From Megalopta genalis (Eukaryota > Arthropoda > Insecta > Hymenoptera > Halictidae), in NCBI RefSeq assembly GCF_051020955.1, contig NW_027476307.1, forward strand, positions 62,001-126,000: DNA of 64,000 nt. The letters are read 5' to 3'. Each line of letters opens with the position of its first letter. Positions within the stretch are counted from its first letter, which is position 1. The notes beneath the pieces were generated by a model. It was not told where the DNA came from. It did not search any database and saw only the letters and a program-made list of their open reading frames with translations. Below, piece after piece: positions 1 through 13,539 of this stretch. A program made the translations under genes and the position numbers.

Positions 1-3000
1 CTAACTCGTTCGTTTCGATTGCATTTGAAGCTAAATCATGCACATCACAAGTATTTGAAGCTGAACCACTTGTTTCGCATGGATTTGAAGATAAGCCTTC
101 TACTTCGCATTGATTTGAAGCTAAATCATGTGTTTCGAATGGATTTGAAGCTAACTCGTTTGTTTCGCATGCAATTGAAGCTAAATCATGTATATCACAA
201 TTATTTGAAGCTAAACCATTTGATTCGCATGGATTTCAAAATAAGCCTTCTACTTCGCATTGATTTTAATCTAAATCATCTGTTTCGCATGGATTTAAAG
301 CTATCTCGTATGTTTCGCATGCAGTTGAAGATAAATCATGTATATCACAGGTATTTGAAGCTAAACCAGTTGTTTCGCATGGATTCGAAGATAAGCCTTC
401 TAAATCGCATTGATTTCAAGCTAAATCATGTGTTTCGCATGGATTTGAAGCTAACTCGCTAGTTTTGCATGCTGTTGAAGCTTATTCATGTACATCACAA
501 GTATTTGAAGCTAAACCATTTGTTTCGCGTGGATTCGAAGATCAGCCTTCTACTTCGCATTGATAAGAAGCTAAATCATGTGTTTCGCTTGGATTTCAAG
601 CTAACTCGTTTGTTTCGCATGCAACTGAAGCTAAATCATGTATATCACAATTATTTGAAGCTAAACCATTTGTTTCGCATGGATTCGAATATAAGCCTTC
701 TAAATCGCATTGATGTCAAGCTAAATCATATGTTTCGCATAGATTTGAAGCTAACTCGCTAATTTTGCATGCTGTTGAAGCTTATTCATGTATATCACAA
801 GTATTTGAAGCTAAACCATTTGTTTCGCAAGGATTCGAAGATCAGCCTTCTACTTCGCATTGATAAGAAGCAAAATCATGTGTTTCGCATGGATTTGAAG
901 CTAACTCGTTCGTTTCGCATGCAATTGAAGCTAAATCATGTATATCACAATTATTTGAAGCTAAACCATTTGATTCGCATGGATTTCAAGGTAAGCCTTC
1001 TACTTCGCATTGATTTTAATCTAAATCATCTGTTTCGGATAGATTTAAAGCTATCTCGTTTGTTTCGCATGCAGTTGAAGATAAATCATGTATATCACAA
1101 GTATTTGAAGCTAATCCATTTGTTTCGCGTGGATTCGAAGATCAGCCTTCTACTTCGCATTGATTTGAAGTTAAATCATATGTTTCGCATGGATTTGAAG
1201 CTAATCGTTTGTATCGCATGCAGTTGAAGCTAATTCATGTATATCACAAGTATTTGAAGCTAAACCATTTGATTCGCATGGATTTGATGCTATGCCATCT
1301 ACTTCGCTTTTATTTGAAACTGAATCATGTGTTTCTCTTGAATTTGAAGCTAACACTTTCGTTTCACATGCAGTTGAAGCTATATCATGTATGTCACAAG
1401 TATTTGAAGCTGAACCATTTGTTTCGCAGGAATATCAGGCTATACAATGTGTTTGGAATGAATTTGAAGCTAAATCATGTGTTTCGCATAGATTTGAAGC
1501 TAACTCATTTGTTACGCATGCAGTTGAAGCTGAATCATGTATATCCCAAGTATTTGAAGCTCAACCATTTGATTCGCATGGATTTGAAGATAAGCCTTCT
1601 ACTTCGCATTGATTTTAATCTAAATCATGTGTTTCGCATGCATTTGAAGCTAATCGTTTGTATCGCATGGAGTTGAAGCTAAATCATGTATATCACAAGT
1701 ATTCGCAGCTAAACCATTTGATTCGCATGGATTTGATGCAATGCCATCTACTTCGCTTTTATTTGAAACTGAATCATGTGTTTCTCTTGAATTTGAAGCT
1801 AACTAGTTTGTTTCGTAATGCAGTTGAAGCTAAATCATGTATATCACAATTATTTGAAGCTAAACCATTTGATTCGCATGGATTTCAAAATAAGCCTTCT
1901 ACTTCGCATTGATTTTAATCTAAATCATCTGTTTCGCATGGATTTAAAGCTATCTCGTTTGTTTCGCATGGAGTTGAAGATAAATCATGTATATCACAGG
2001 TATTTGAAGCTAAACCAGTTGTTTCGCATGGATTCGAAGATAAGCCTTCTAAATCGCATTGATTTCAAGCTAAATCATGTGTTTCGCATGGATTTGAAGC
2101 TAACTCGCTAGTTTTGCATGCTGTTGAAGCTTATTCATGTACATCACAAGTATTTGGATCTAAACCATTTGTTTCGCAAGGATTCGAAGATCAGCCTTCT
2201 ACTTCGCATTGATAAGAAGCAAAATCATGTGTTTCGCATGGATTTGAAGCTAACTCGTTCGTTTCGATTGCATTTGAAGCTAAATCATGCACATCACAAG
2301 TATTTGAAGCTGAACCACTTGTTTCGCATGGATTTGAAGATAAGCCTTCTACTTCGCATTGATTTGAAGCTAAATCATGTGTTTCGAATGGATTTGAAGC
2401 TAACTCGTTTGTTTCGCATGCAATTGAAGCTAAATCATGTATATCACAATTATTTGAAGCTAAACCATTTGATTCGCATGGATTTCAAAATAAGCCTTCT
2501 ACTTCGCATTGATTTTAATCTAAATCATCTGTTTCGCATGGATTTAAAGCTATCTCGTTTGTTTCGCATGCAGTTGAAGATAAATCATGTATATCACAGG
2601 TATTTGAAGCTAAACCAGTTGTTTCGCATGGATTCGAAGATAAGCCTTCTAAATCGCATTGATTTCAAGCTAAATCATGTGTTTCGCATGGATTTGAAGC
2701 TAACTCGCTAGTTTTGCATGCTGTCGAAGCTTATTCATGTACATCACAAGTATTTGAAGCTAAACCATTTGTTTCGCGTGGATTCGAAGATCAGCCTTCT
2801 ACTTCGCATTGATAAGAAGCTAAATCATGTGTTTCGCTTGGATTTCAAGCTAACTCGTTTGTTTCGCATGCAACTGAAGCTAAATCATGTATATCACAAT
2901 TATTTGAAGCTAAACCATTTGTTTCGCATGGATTCGAATATAAGCCTTCTAAATCGCATTGATGACAAGCTAAATCATATGTTTCGCATAGATTTGAAGC

Positions 3001-3660
3001 TAACTCGCTAATTTTGCATGCTGTTGAAGCTTATTCATGTATATCACAAGTATTTGAAGCTAAACCATTTGTTTCGCAAGGATTCGAAGATCAGCCTTCT
3101 ACTTCGCATTGATAAGAAGCTAACTCATGTGTTTCGCATGGATTTGAAGCTAACTCGTTAGTTTTGCATGCTGTTGAAGCTAAATCATGTATATCACAAG
3201 TATTTGAAGCTAAACCATTTGTTTCGCAAGGTTACGAAGATCAGCATTCTACTTCGCATTGATAAGAAGCAAAATCATGTGTTTCGCATGGATTTGAACC
3301 TAACTCGTTCGTTTCGCATGCTGTTGAAGCTAAATCATGTATATCACAAGTATTTGAAGCTAAACCATTTGTTTCGCAACGTTACGTAGATCAGCCTACT
3401 ACTTCGCATTGATAAGAAGCAAAATCATGTGTTTCGCATGGATTTCAAGCTAACTCGTTCGTTTCGCTTGCATTTGAAGCTAAATCATGCACATCACAAG
3501 TATTTGAAGCTAAACCATTTGATTCGCATGGATTTCAAAATAAGCCTTCTACTTCGCATTGATTTTAATCTAAATCATCTGTTTCGGATGGATTTAAAGC
3601 TATCTCATTTTTTTCGCATGCAGTTGAAGATAAATCATGTATATCACAGGTATTTTAAGC
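1..3660. repeat. 4649-bp higher-order duplication, left copy
   Basis: Bases 1 to about 3660 recur 4649 bp downstream with only scattered substitutions; all monomer variants and all frame-breaking indels are reproduced in the same order. The period is 155 monomers minus one base. The missing base lies in a 29-bp class-B monomer (core CTAATCGTTTGTATCGCATG) near 1201-1225. The match stops abruptly at about 3660, where this copy continues with a TTTGATTCGCATGGATTTGA variant and the other continues with a different one. Confidence 0.93.
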
Positions 3661-5518
3661 TAAACCATTTGATTCGCATGGATTTGATGCTATGCCATCT
3701 ACTTCGCTTTTATTTGAAACTGAATCATGTGTTTCTCTTGAATTTGAAGCTAACACGTTCGTTTCACATGCAGTTGAAGCTAAATCATGTATGTCACAAG
3801 TATTTGAAGCTGAACCATTTGTTTCGCACGAATATCAGGCTAAACCATGTGTTTGGAATGAATTTGAAGCTAAATCATGTGTTTCGCATAGATTTGAAGC
3901 TATCTCATTTGTTACGCATGCAGTTGAAGCTGAATCATGTATATCCCAAGTATTTGAAGCTCAACCATTTGATTCGCATGGATTTGAAGATAAGCCTTCT
4001 CCTTCGCATTGATTTTAATCTAAATCATGTGTTTCGCATGCATTTGAAGCTAATCGTTTGTATCGCATGGAGTTGAAGCTAAATCATGTATATCACAAGT
4101 ATTCGCAGCTAAACCATTTGATTCGCATGGATTTGATGCAATGCCATCTACTTCGCTTTTATTTGAAACTGAATCATGTGTTTCTCTTGAATTTGAAGCT
4201 AACTAGTTTGTTTCGTAATGCAGTTGAAGCCAAATCATGTATATCACAATTATTTGAAGCTAAACCATTTGATTCGCATGGATTTCAAAATAAGCCTTCT
4301 ACTTCGCATTGATTTTAATCTAAATCATCTGTTTCGCATGGATTTAAAGCTATCTCGTTTGTTTCGCATGGAGTTGAAGATAAATCATGTATATCACAGG
4401 TATTTGAAGCTAAACCAGTTGTTTCGCATGGATTCGAAGATAAGCCTTCTAAATCGCATTGATTTCAAGCTAAATCATGTGTTTCGCATGGATTTGAAGC
4501 TAACTCGCTAGTTTTGCATGCTGTTGAAGCTTATTCATGTACATCACAAGTATTTGGAGCTAAACCATTTGTTTCGCAAGGATTCGAAGATCAGCCTTCT
4601 ACTTCGCATTGATAAGAAGCAAAATCATGTGTTTCGCATGGATTTGAAGCTAACTCGTTCGTTACGATTGCATTTGAAGCTAAATCATGCACATCACAAG
4701 TATTTGAAGCTGAACCACTTGTTTCGCATGGATTTGAAGATAAGCCTTCTACTTCGCATTGATTTGAAGCTAAATCATGTGTTTCGAATGGATTTGAAGC
4801 TAACTCGTTTGTTTCGCATGCAATTGAAGCTAAATCATGTATATCACAATTATTTGAAGCTAAACCATTTGATTCGCATGGATTTCAAAATAAGCCTTCT
4901 ACTTCGCATTGATTTTAATCTAAATCATCTGTTTCGCATGGATTTAAAGCTATCTCGTATGTTTCGCATGCAGTTGAAGATAAATCATGTATATCACAGG
5001 TATTTGAAGCTAAACCAGTTGTTTCGCATGGATTCGAAGATAAGCCTTCTAAATCGCATTGATTTCAAGCTAAATCATGTGTTTCGCATGGATTTGAAGC
5101 TAACTCGCTAGTTTTGCATGCTGTTGAAGCTTATTCATGTACATCACAAGTATTTGAAACTAAACCATTTGTTTCGCGTGGATTCGAAGATCAGCCTTCT
5201 ACTTCGCATTGATAAGAAGCTAAATCATGTGTTTCGCTTGGATTTCAAGCTAACTCGTTTGTTTCGCATGCAACTGAAGCTAAATCATGTATATCACAAT
5301 TATTTGAAGCTAAACCATTTGTTTCGCATGGATTCGAATATAAGCCTTCTAAATCGCATTGATGTCAAGCTAAATCATATGTTTCGCATAGATTTGAAGC
5401 TAACTCGCTAATTTTGCATGCTGTTGAAGCTTATTCATGTATATCACAAGTATTTGAAGCTAAACCATTTGTTTCGCAAGGATTCGAAGATCAGCCTTCT
5501 ACTTCGCATTGATAAGAA
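1262..5518. repeat. 2400-bp offset duplication inside the left block
   Basis: About 1262-3118 matches about 3662-5518 at an offset of exactly 2400 bp, which is 16 pentamers of 150 bp. The segment at 1658-1912 is translated identically at 4058-4312. Together with the 4649-bp duplication it shows that the first 8.3 kb was built by at least two successive rounds of amplification. Boundaries are read by eye and are good to a few tens of bases. Confidence 0.85.
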
Positions 5519-8309
5519 GCAAAATCATGTGTTTCGCATGGATTTGAAGCTAACTCGTTCGTTTCGCATGCAATTGAAGCTAAATCATGTATATCACAAT
5601 TATTTGAAGCTAAACCATTTGATTCGCATGGATTTCAAGGTAAGCCTTCTACTTCGCATTGATTTTAATCTAAATCATCTGTTTCGGATAGATTTAAAGC
5701 TATCTCGTTTGTTTCGCATGCAGTTGAAGATAAATCATGTATATCACAAGTATTTGAAGCTAATCCATTTGTTTCGCGTGGATTCGAAGATCAGCCTTCT
5801 ACTTCGCATTGATTTGAAGTTAAATCATATGTTTCGCATGGATTTGAAGCTAATCGTTTGTATCGCATGCAGTTGAAGCTAATTCATGTATATCACAAGT
5901 ATTTGAAGCTAAACCATTTGATTCGCATGGATTTGATGCTATGCCATCTACTTCGCTTTTATTTGAAACTGAATCATGTGTTTCTCTTGAATTTGAAGCT
6001 AACACTTTCGTTTCACATGCAGTTGAAGCTATATCATGTATGTCACAAGTATTTGAAGCTGAACCATTTGTTTCGCAGGAATATCAGGCTATACAATGTG
6101 TTTGGAATGAATTTGAAGCTAAATCATGTGTTTCGCATAGATTTGAAGCTAACTCATTTGTTACGCATGCAGCTGAAGCTGAATCATGTATATCCCAAGT
6201 ATTTGAAGCTCAACCATTTGATTCGCATGGATTTGAAGATAAGCCTTCTACTTCGCATTGATTTTAATCTAAATCATGTGTTTCGCATGCATTTGAAGCT
6301 AATCGTTTGTATCGCATGGAGTTGAAGCTAAATCATGTATATCACAAGTATTCGCAGCTAAACCATTTGATTCGCATGGATTTGATGCAATGCCATCTAC
6401 TTCGCTTTTATTTGAAACTGAATCATGTGTTTCTCTTGAATTTGAAGCTAACTAGTTTGTTTCGTAATGCAGTTGAAGCTAAATCATGTATATCACAATT
6501 ATTTGAAGCTAAACCATTTGATTCGCATGGATTTCAAAATAAGCCTTCTACTTCGCATTGATTTTAATCTAAATCATCTGTTTCGCATGGATTTAAAGCT
6601 ATCTCGTTTGTTTCGCATGGAGTTGAAGATAAATCATGTATATCACAGGTATTTGAAGCTAAACCAGTTGTTTCGCATGGATTCGAAGATAAGCCTTCTA
6701 AATCGCATTGATTTCAAGCTAAATCATGTGTTTCGCATGGATTTGAAGCTAACTCGCTAGTTTTGCATGCTGTTGAAGCTTATTCATGTACATCACAAGT
6801 ATTTGGATCTAAACCATTTGTTTCGCAAGGATTCGAAGATCAGCCTTCTACTTCGCATTGATAAGAAGCAAAATCATGTGTTTCGCATGGATTTGAAGCT
6901 AACTCGTTCGTTTCGATTGCATTTGAAGCTAAATCATGCACATCACAAGTATTTGAAGCTGAACCACTTGTTTCGCATGGATTTGAAGATAAGCCTTCTA
7001 CTTCGCATTGATTTGAAGCTAAATCATGTGTTTCGAATGGATTTGAAGCTAACTCGTTTGTTTCGCATGCAATTGAAGCTAAATCATGTATATCACAATT
7101 ATTTGAAGCTAAACCATTTGATTCGCATGGATTTCAAAATAAGCCTTCTACTTCGCATTGATTTTAATCTAAATCATCTGTTTCGCATGGATTTAAAGCT
7201 ATCTCGTTTGTTTCGCATGCAGTTGAAGATAAATCATGTATATCACAGGTATTTGAAGCTAAACCAGTTGTTTCGCATGGATTCGAAGATAAGCCTTCTA
7301 AATCGCATTGATTTCAAGCTAAATCATGTGTTTCGCATGGATTTGAAGCTAACTCGCTAGTTTTGCATGCTGTCGAAGCTTATTCATGTACATCACAAGT
7401 ATTTGAAGCTAAACCATTTGTTTCGCGTGGATTCGAAGATCAGCCTTCTACTTCGCATTGATAAGAAGCTAAATCATGTGTTTCGCTTGGATTTCAAGCT
7501 AACTCGTTTGTTTCGCATGCAACTGAAGCTAAATCATGTATATCACAATTATTTGAAGCTAAACCATTTGTTTCGCATGGATTCGAATATAAGCCTTCTA
7601 AATCGCATTGATGACAAGCTAAATCATATGTTTCGCATAGATTTGAAGCTAACTCGCTAATTTTGCATGCTGTTGAAGCTTATTCATGTATATCACAAGT
7701 ATTTGAAGCTAAACCATTTGTTTCGCAAGGATTCGAAGATCAGCCTTCTACTTCGCATTGATAAGAAGCTAACTCATGTGTTTCGCATGGATTTGAAGCT
7801 AACTCGTTAGTTTTGCATGCTGTTGAAGCTAAATCATGTATATCACAAGTATTTGAAGCTAAACCATTTGTTTCGCAAGGTTACGAAGATCAGCATTCTA
7901 CTTCGCATTGATAAGAAGCAAAATCATGTGTTTCGCATGGATTTGAACCTAACTCGTTCGTTTCGCATGCTGTTGAAGCTAAATCATGTATATCACAAGT
8001 ATTTGAAGCTAAACCATTTGTTTCGCAAGGTTACGTAGATCAGCCTACTACTTCGCATTGATAAGAAGCAAAATCATGTGTTTCGCATGGATTTCAAGCT
8101 AACTCGTTCGTTTCGCTTGCATTTGAAGCTAAATCATGCACATCACAAGTATTTGAAGCTAAACCATTTGATTCGCATGGATTTCAAAATAAGCCTTCTA
8201 CTTCGCATTGATTTTAATCTAAATCATCTGTTTCGGATGGATTTAAAGCTATCTCATTTTTTTCGCATGCAGTTGAAGATAAATCATGTATATCACAGGT
8301 ATTTTAAGC
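4650..8309. repeat. 4649-bp higher-order duplication, right copy
   Basis: Near-exact repeat of 1-3660. Private differences are few, for example a GTTGAAGCT to GCTGAAGCT change near 6171. The low divergence compared with the divergence between neighbouring monomers points to a recent unequal exchange or amplification of a multi-kilobase block. Beyond 8309 the array changes to a more degenerate type. Confidence 0.93.
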
Positions 8310-11300
8310 TAAACCATTTGTTTCGCATGGATTCGAATATAAGCCTTCTAAATCGCATTGATGTCAAGCTAAATCATATGTTCCGCATGGATTTGAAGCT
8401 GACTCGTTTGTTTCGCATGGAGTTGAAGCTAAGCCTTTAACGTCGCATTGATTTGAAGCTAAATCATGTGTTTCGCATGAATTTGAAGCTAACTGTTTGT
8501 TCCGCCTGCATTTGAAGCTATATCACTTATATCACAAGTATTTGAGGCTAAATCAATTGTTTCGCATGGATTTGAAGCTGAGTCGTTTGTTTGGCATGGA
8601 TTTGAAGCTAAGCCTTTAACTTCGCATTGATTTGAAGCTAAATCATGTGTTTCGCATGAATTTGAAGATAACTCGTTCGTTTGGTCTGCATTTGAAGCTA
8701 TTTCATTTATATCGCAAGTATTTGAATCTAAATCATGTGTTTCGCTCGGATTTGAAGATAAACCTTCTACTTCGCATGATTTGAAGCTAAATCATGTTTA
8801 TCACTATTATCTGAATCTATACCATTTGTTTCGCTTGGATTTGAAGCTAAGCCTTCTACGTCGCACTGATTTGAAGCTAAATCATGTGTTTCGCATGAAT
8901 TTGAAGATAACTCGTTCGTTCGTCTGCATTTGAAGTTATTTCATTTATATCGCAAGTATTTGAATCTAAATCATATGTTTCGCATGAATTTGAAGCTAAC
9001 TGTTTGTTCCGCCTGCATTTGAAGCTATATCACTTATATCGCAAGTATTTGAAGCTAGATCATTTGTTTCGCATGGATTTGAAGCTAAGCCTCTAACTTC
9101 GCATTGATTTGAAGCTAAATCATGTGTTTCGCATGAATTTAAATATATCTCGTTCGTTCGTCTGCATTTGAAGTTATTTCATTTATATCGCAAGTATTTG
9201 AATCTAAATCATGTGTTTCGCATGAATTTGAAGCTAACTGTTTGTTCCGCCTGCATTTGAAGCTATATGACTTATATCGCAAGTATTTGAAGCTAAATCA
9301 TTCGTTTTGCATGGATTTGAAGCTAAACCTTCTACATCACATTGATTTGAAGCAATCTCATGTGTTTCGCTTGGATTTGAAGCTAACTCGTATGTTTCGC
9401 ATGGAGTTGAAGGTAAAACATGTATAAAACAAGTATTTCAAGCTAAACTATTCTTTTCGCATGGATTTGAAGCTAAGCCTTCTACTTCGAATTGATTTGA
9501 AGCTAAATCATGTGTTTCGCTCGGATTTGAAGCTGAGCCTTCTACTTCGCATGATTTGAAGCTAAATCAAATGTTCCGCATGGATTTGAAGCTAACTCGT
9601 TTGTTTCGCATGGATTTGAAGCTAAGCCTTCAACTTCGCATTGATTTGAAGCTAAATCATGTGTTTCGTATGAATTTGAATCGAACTGTTTGATTCGCAT
9701 GCATTTGAAGCTATATCACTTATATCGCAAGTATTTGAAGCTAAATCATTTGTTTCGCATGGATTTGAAGGTAAACCTTTAACTTCGCATTGATTTGAAG
9801 CTAAATCATGTGTTTCGCATGAATTTGAAGATAACTCGTTCGTTTGGTCTGCATTTGAAGCTATTTCATTTATATCGCAAGTATTTGAATCTAAATCATG
9901 TGTTTCGCTCGGATTTGAAGATAAACTTTCTACTTCGCATGATTTGAAGCTAAATCATGTTTATCACAATTATCTGAATCTATACCATTTGTTTCGCTTG
10001 GATTTGAAGCTAAGCCTTCTACGCCGCACTGATTTGAAGCTAAATCATGTGTTTCGCATTAATTTGAAGATAACTCTTTCGTTCGTCTGCATTTGAAGTT
10101 ATTTCATTTATATCGCAAGTATTTGAATCTAAATCATGTGTTTCGCATGAATTTGAAGCTAACTGTTTGTTCCGCCTGCATTTGAAGCTATATCACTTAT
10201 ATCGCAAGTATTTGAAGCTAAATCATTTGTTTCGCATGTATTTGAAGCTAAGCCTTTAACTTCGCATTGATTTGAAGCTAAATCATGTGTTTCGCATGAA
10301 TTTGAAGATATCTCGTTCGTTTGGTCTGCATTTGAAGCTATTTCATTTATATCGCAAGTATTTGAATCTAAATCATGTGTTTCGCTCGGATTTGAAGCTA
10401 AGCCTTCTACTTCGCATGATTTGAAGCTAAATCATGTTTATCACAAGTATCTGAATCTAAAACATTTGTTGCGCTTGGATTTGAAGATAAGCCTTCTACT
10501 TCGCATTGATGTGAAGCTAAATCTTGTGTATCGCATGGAATTGAAGCTAACTCATTTGTTTCGCCTGCATTTGAATCTATATCACTTATATCGCAAGCAT
10601 TTGAAGCTAAATCATTGGTTTTGCTTGGATTTGAAGCTAAACCTTCTACATCACATTGATTTGAAGCAAAATCATGTGTTTCGCTTGGATTTGAAGCTAA
10701 CTCGTATGTTTCGCATGGAGTTGAAGGTAAAACATGTATAAAACAAGTATTTCAAGCTAAACTATTCTTTTCGCATGTATTTGAAGATAATCCTACTACT
10801 TCGCATGGATTTGAAGTTAACTCGTATGTTTCGCATGCAGTTGAAGCTAAATCACGTATATCACAAGTATTTGAAGCTAAGCCTTCTACTTCGAATGATT
10901 TGAAGCTAAATCATGTGTTTCTCTTGGATATGAAGCTAACTCGTTTGTTTCGCATGCAGTTGAAGCTAAATCATGTTTATCACAAGTTTCTGAATCTAAA
11001 CCATTTGTTTCGCTTGGATTTGAAGCTGTGCCTTCCACGTCGAACTGATTTGAAGCTAAATCATGTGTTTCGCATGAATTTGAAGATAACTCGATCGTTC
11101 GTCTGCATTTGAAGTTATTTCATTCACTTGAATCTATATCACTTATATTCGCAAGTATTTGAAGCCAAATAATTCGTTTCGCATGGATTTGAAGCTAAGC
11201 CTTCTAATTCGCATTGATTTGAAGCTAAATCATGTGTTTCGCATGGATTTGAAGATAACTCGTCTGTTTCGCATGCAGTTGAAGCTAAATTACTTATATT

Positions 11301-12340
11301 CGCAAGCACTGAAGCCAAATCATTCGGTTCGCATGGATTTGAAGCTAAGCCTCCTCCTTCGCATTAATATGAAGCTATATCATGTGTTTCGCTTGTATTT
11401 GTAGCTAACTCGTTTGTTTCTCATGCAGTTGAAGCTAAATCATGTTTATCACAAGTGTCTGTATCTAAACCATCTGTTTCGCATGAATATTAAGCTAAGC
11501 CATGTGTTTCGCATGAATTTGAAGCTAAATCATGCGTTTCGCATGGATTTGATGCTAATCCTTCTACTTCGCATTGATTTGAAGGTAAATCATGTGATTC
11601 GCATGGATTTGAAGATAACTCGATTGTTTGACATGCAGTTGAATCTATATCACTTATATTCGCAAGTATTTGAAGCCAAATAATTCGTTTCGCATGGATT
11701 TGAAGCTAAGCCTTCTACTTCTCATTGATTTGATGCTACATTATGTGTTTCGCATGGATTTGAAGCTAAATTATGTGTTTCGATTGGAATTGCAGATAAC
11801 TCGTTTGTTTCGCATGCAGTTGAAGCTCAGTCTTGTATATCACAAGTATTTGAAACTTATTCATTCAGTCCGCATGGATTTGAAGCTAAGCCTTCTACTT
11901 CGCATTGATTTGAACCTAAACCATGTGTTTCGCATGGATTTGAAGCTAACTCATTTGTTTCGTCTGCATTTGAAACTATATCACTTATATCGCTAGTATC
12001 TGAAGTTGAACCATTTGTTTCGCATGGATTTGAAGCTACATCATGTGTTTCCCTTGGATTTGCAGCTAACTCGTTGTTTGGCATGCAGTTGAAGCTAAAT
12101 CATGTATATCACAAGTATTTGAAGCTAAACAATTTGTTTCGCATGGATTTGAAGCTAAGCCTTCTACATCGCATTGATTTGAGCTAAATCATGTATTCCG
12201 CTTGGATTTGAAGCTAACTCGTTTGTTTCGCTTGCTGTTGAATATAAATCATATATATCACAAGTATTTGAAGCTAAACCATTTGTTTCGCATGGATTAG
12301 AAGCTAAGCCTTCTACTTCGCGTTGACTTGATACTAAATC
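8310..12340. repeat. Degenerate satellite segment with irregular order
   Basis: The same 30-bp monomer continues, but with more divergence, more 29- and 28-bp monomers (for example cores CTAACTGTTTGTTCCGCCTG and TTCGTTCGTCTGC) and less regular class order. Local duplications are visible: about 8618-8810 resembles about 9781-9973, and 9242-9427 resembles about 10555-10741 at an offset near 1314 bp. Monomers near 11140-11160 and 11290 have an extra T (TATATTCGCAAG) and are 31 bp long. Nothing other than satellite is visible. Confidence 0.88.
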
Positions 12341-13538
12341 ATGTTTTTCGCTTGGATTTGAAGCAAACTCGTTTGTTTCGCATGCATTTCAATCTATTTC
12401 ATTTATATCGCATGTATTTGAAGGTAACTCATTTATTTCGCTTGGATTTGATACGAAGCCTTCTACTTCGCATTGATTTGCAGCTAAATCATATCTTTCG
12501 CTTGGATTTGAAGCTAACTCGTTGGTTTCGCATGCAGTTGAAGCTAAATCATGTATAAAACAAATATTTGAATCTAAACCATTTGTTTCGCATGGATTTG
12601 AAGCCAAGCCTTCTACTTCGCATTGATTCGAAGCTAACTCAAGTGTTCCGATAGGATTTCAAATAAGCCGTCTACTTCGCTTTGATTTGAATCTAAATCA
12701 TGTGTCTCGCATTGATTTGAAGCTAAATCATGTGTTTCGCATGGATTTAAAGCTAACTCGTTTGTTTCGCCTGCATTTGAAGCTATTTCATTTAAACCGC
12801 AAGTATTTGAAGGAAAATCATTTTCTTCGCCTGGATTTGAAGATAAGCCATCTACTTCGCATTGATTTGAAGCTAAATCATGTGTTTCGCTTGTATTTGA
12901 TACTATCTCGATTGCAACGCATGCAGTTGAAGCTAAATTATGTATATCACAAGTATTTGAAGCTAAACCATTTGTTTCGCATGGATTTGAAGATAAGCCT
13001 CCTACATCGCATTGATTTGAGCTAAATCATGTATTTCGCTTGTATTTGAAGCTAACTCGCTTGCTTCGCATTCAGTTGAAGCTTAATTATGAATGTCACA
13101 AGTATTTGAAGCTAAACCATTCGTTTCGCTTGGATTTGAAGCAAACTCGTTTGTTTCGCATGCATTTCAATCTATTTCATTTATATCGCAAGTATTTGAA
13201 GGTAACTCATTTATTTCTCTTGGATTTGATACGAAGCCTTCTACTTCGCATTGATTTGCAGCTAAATCATATCTTTCGCTTGGATTTGAAGCTAACTCGT
13301 TGGTTTCGCATGCAGTTGAAGCTAAATCATGTATAAAACAAATATTTGAATCTAAACCATTTGTTTCGCATGGATTTGAAGCCAAGCCTTCTACTTCGCA
13401 TTGATTCGAAGCTAACTCAAGTGTTCCGATAGGATTTCAAATAAGCCGTCTACTTCGCTTTGATTTGAATCTAAATCATGTGTCTCGCATTGATTTGAAG
13501 CTAAATCATGTGTTTCGCATGGATTTGAAGCTAACTCG
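12340..13538. repeat. 778-bp tandem duplication of satellite
   Basis: About 12350-12760 recurs at about 13128-13538, offset 778 bp (26 monomers minus two bases). Diagnostic shared variants are the ATAAAACAAATATTTG monomer, the GATACGAAGCCTTC monomer and the AAATAAGCCGTCTACTTCGC monomer with a missing base. Minus-strand decapeptide frames at 12389-12607 and 13167-13385 are nearly identical because of this copy, not because of selection that I can show. Confidence 0.88.
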
Positions 13539-13539
13539 T

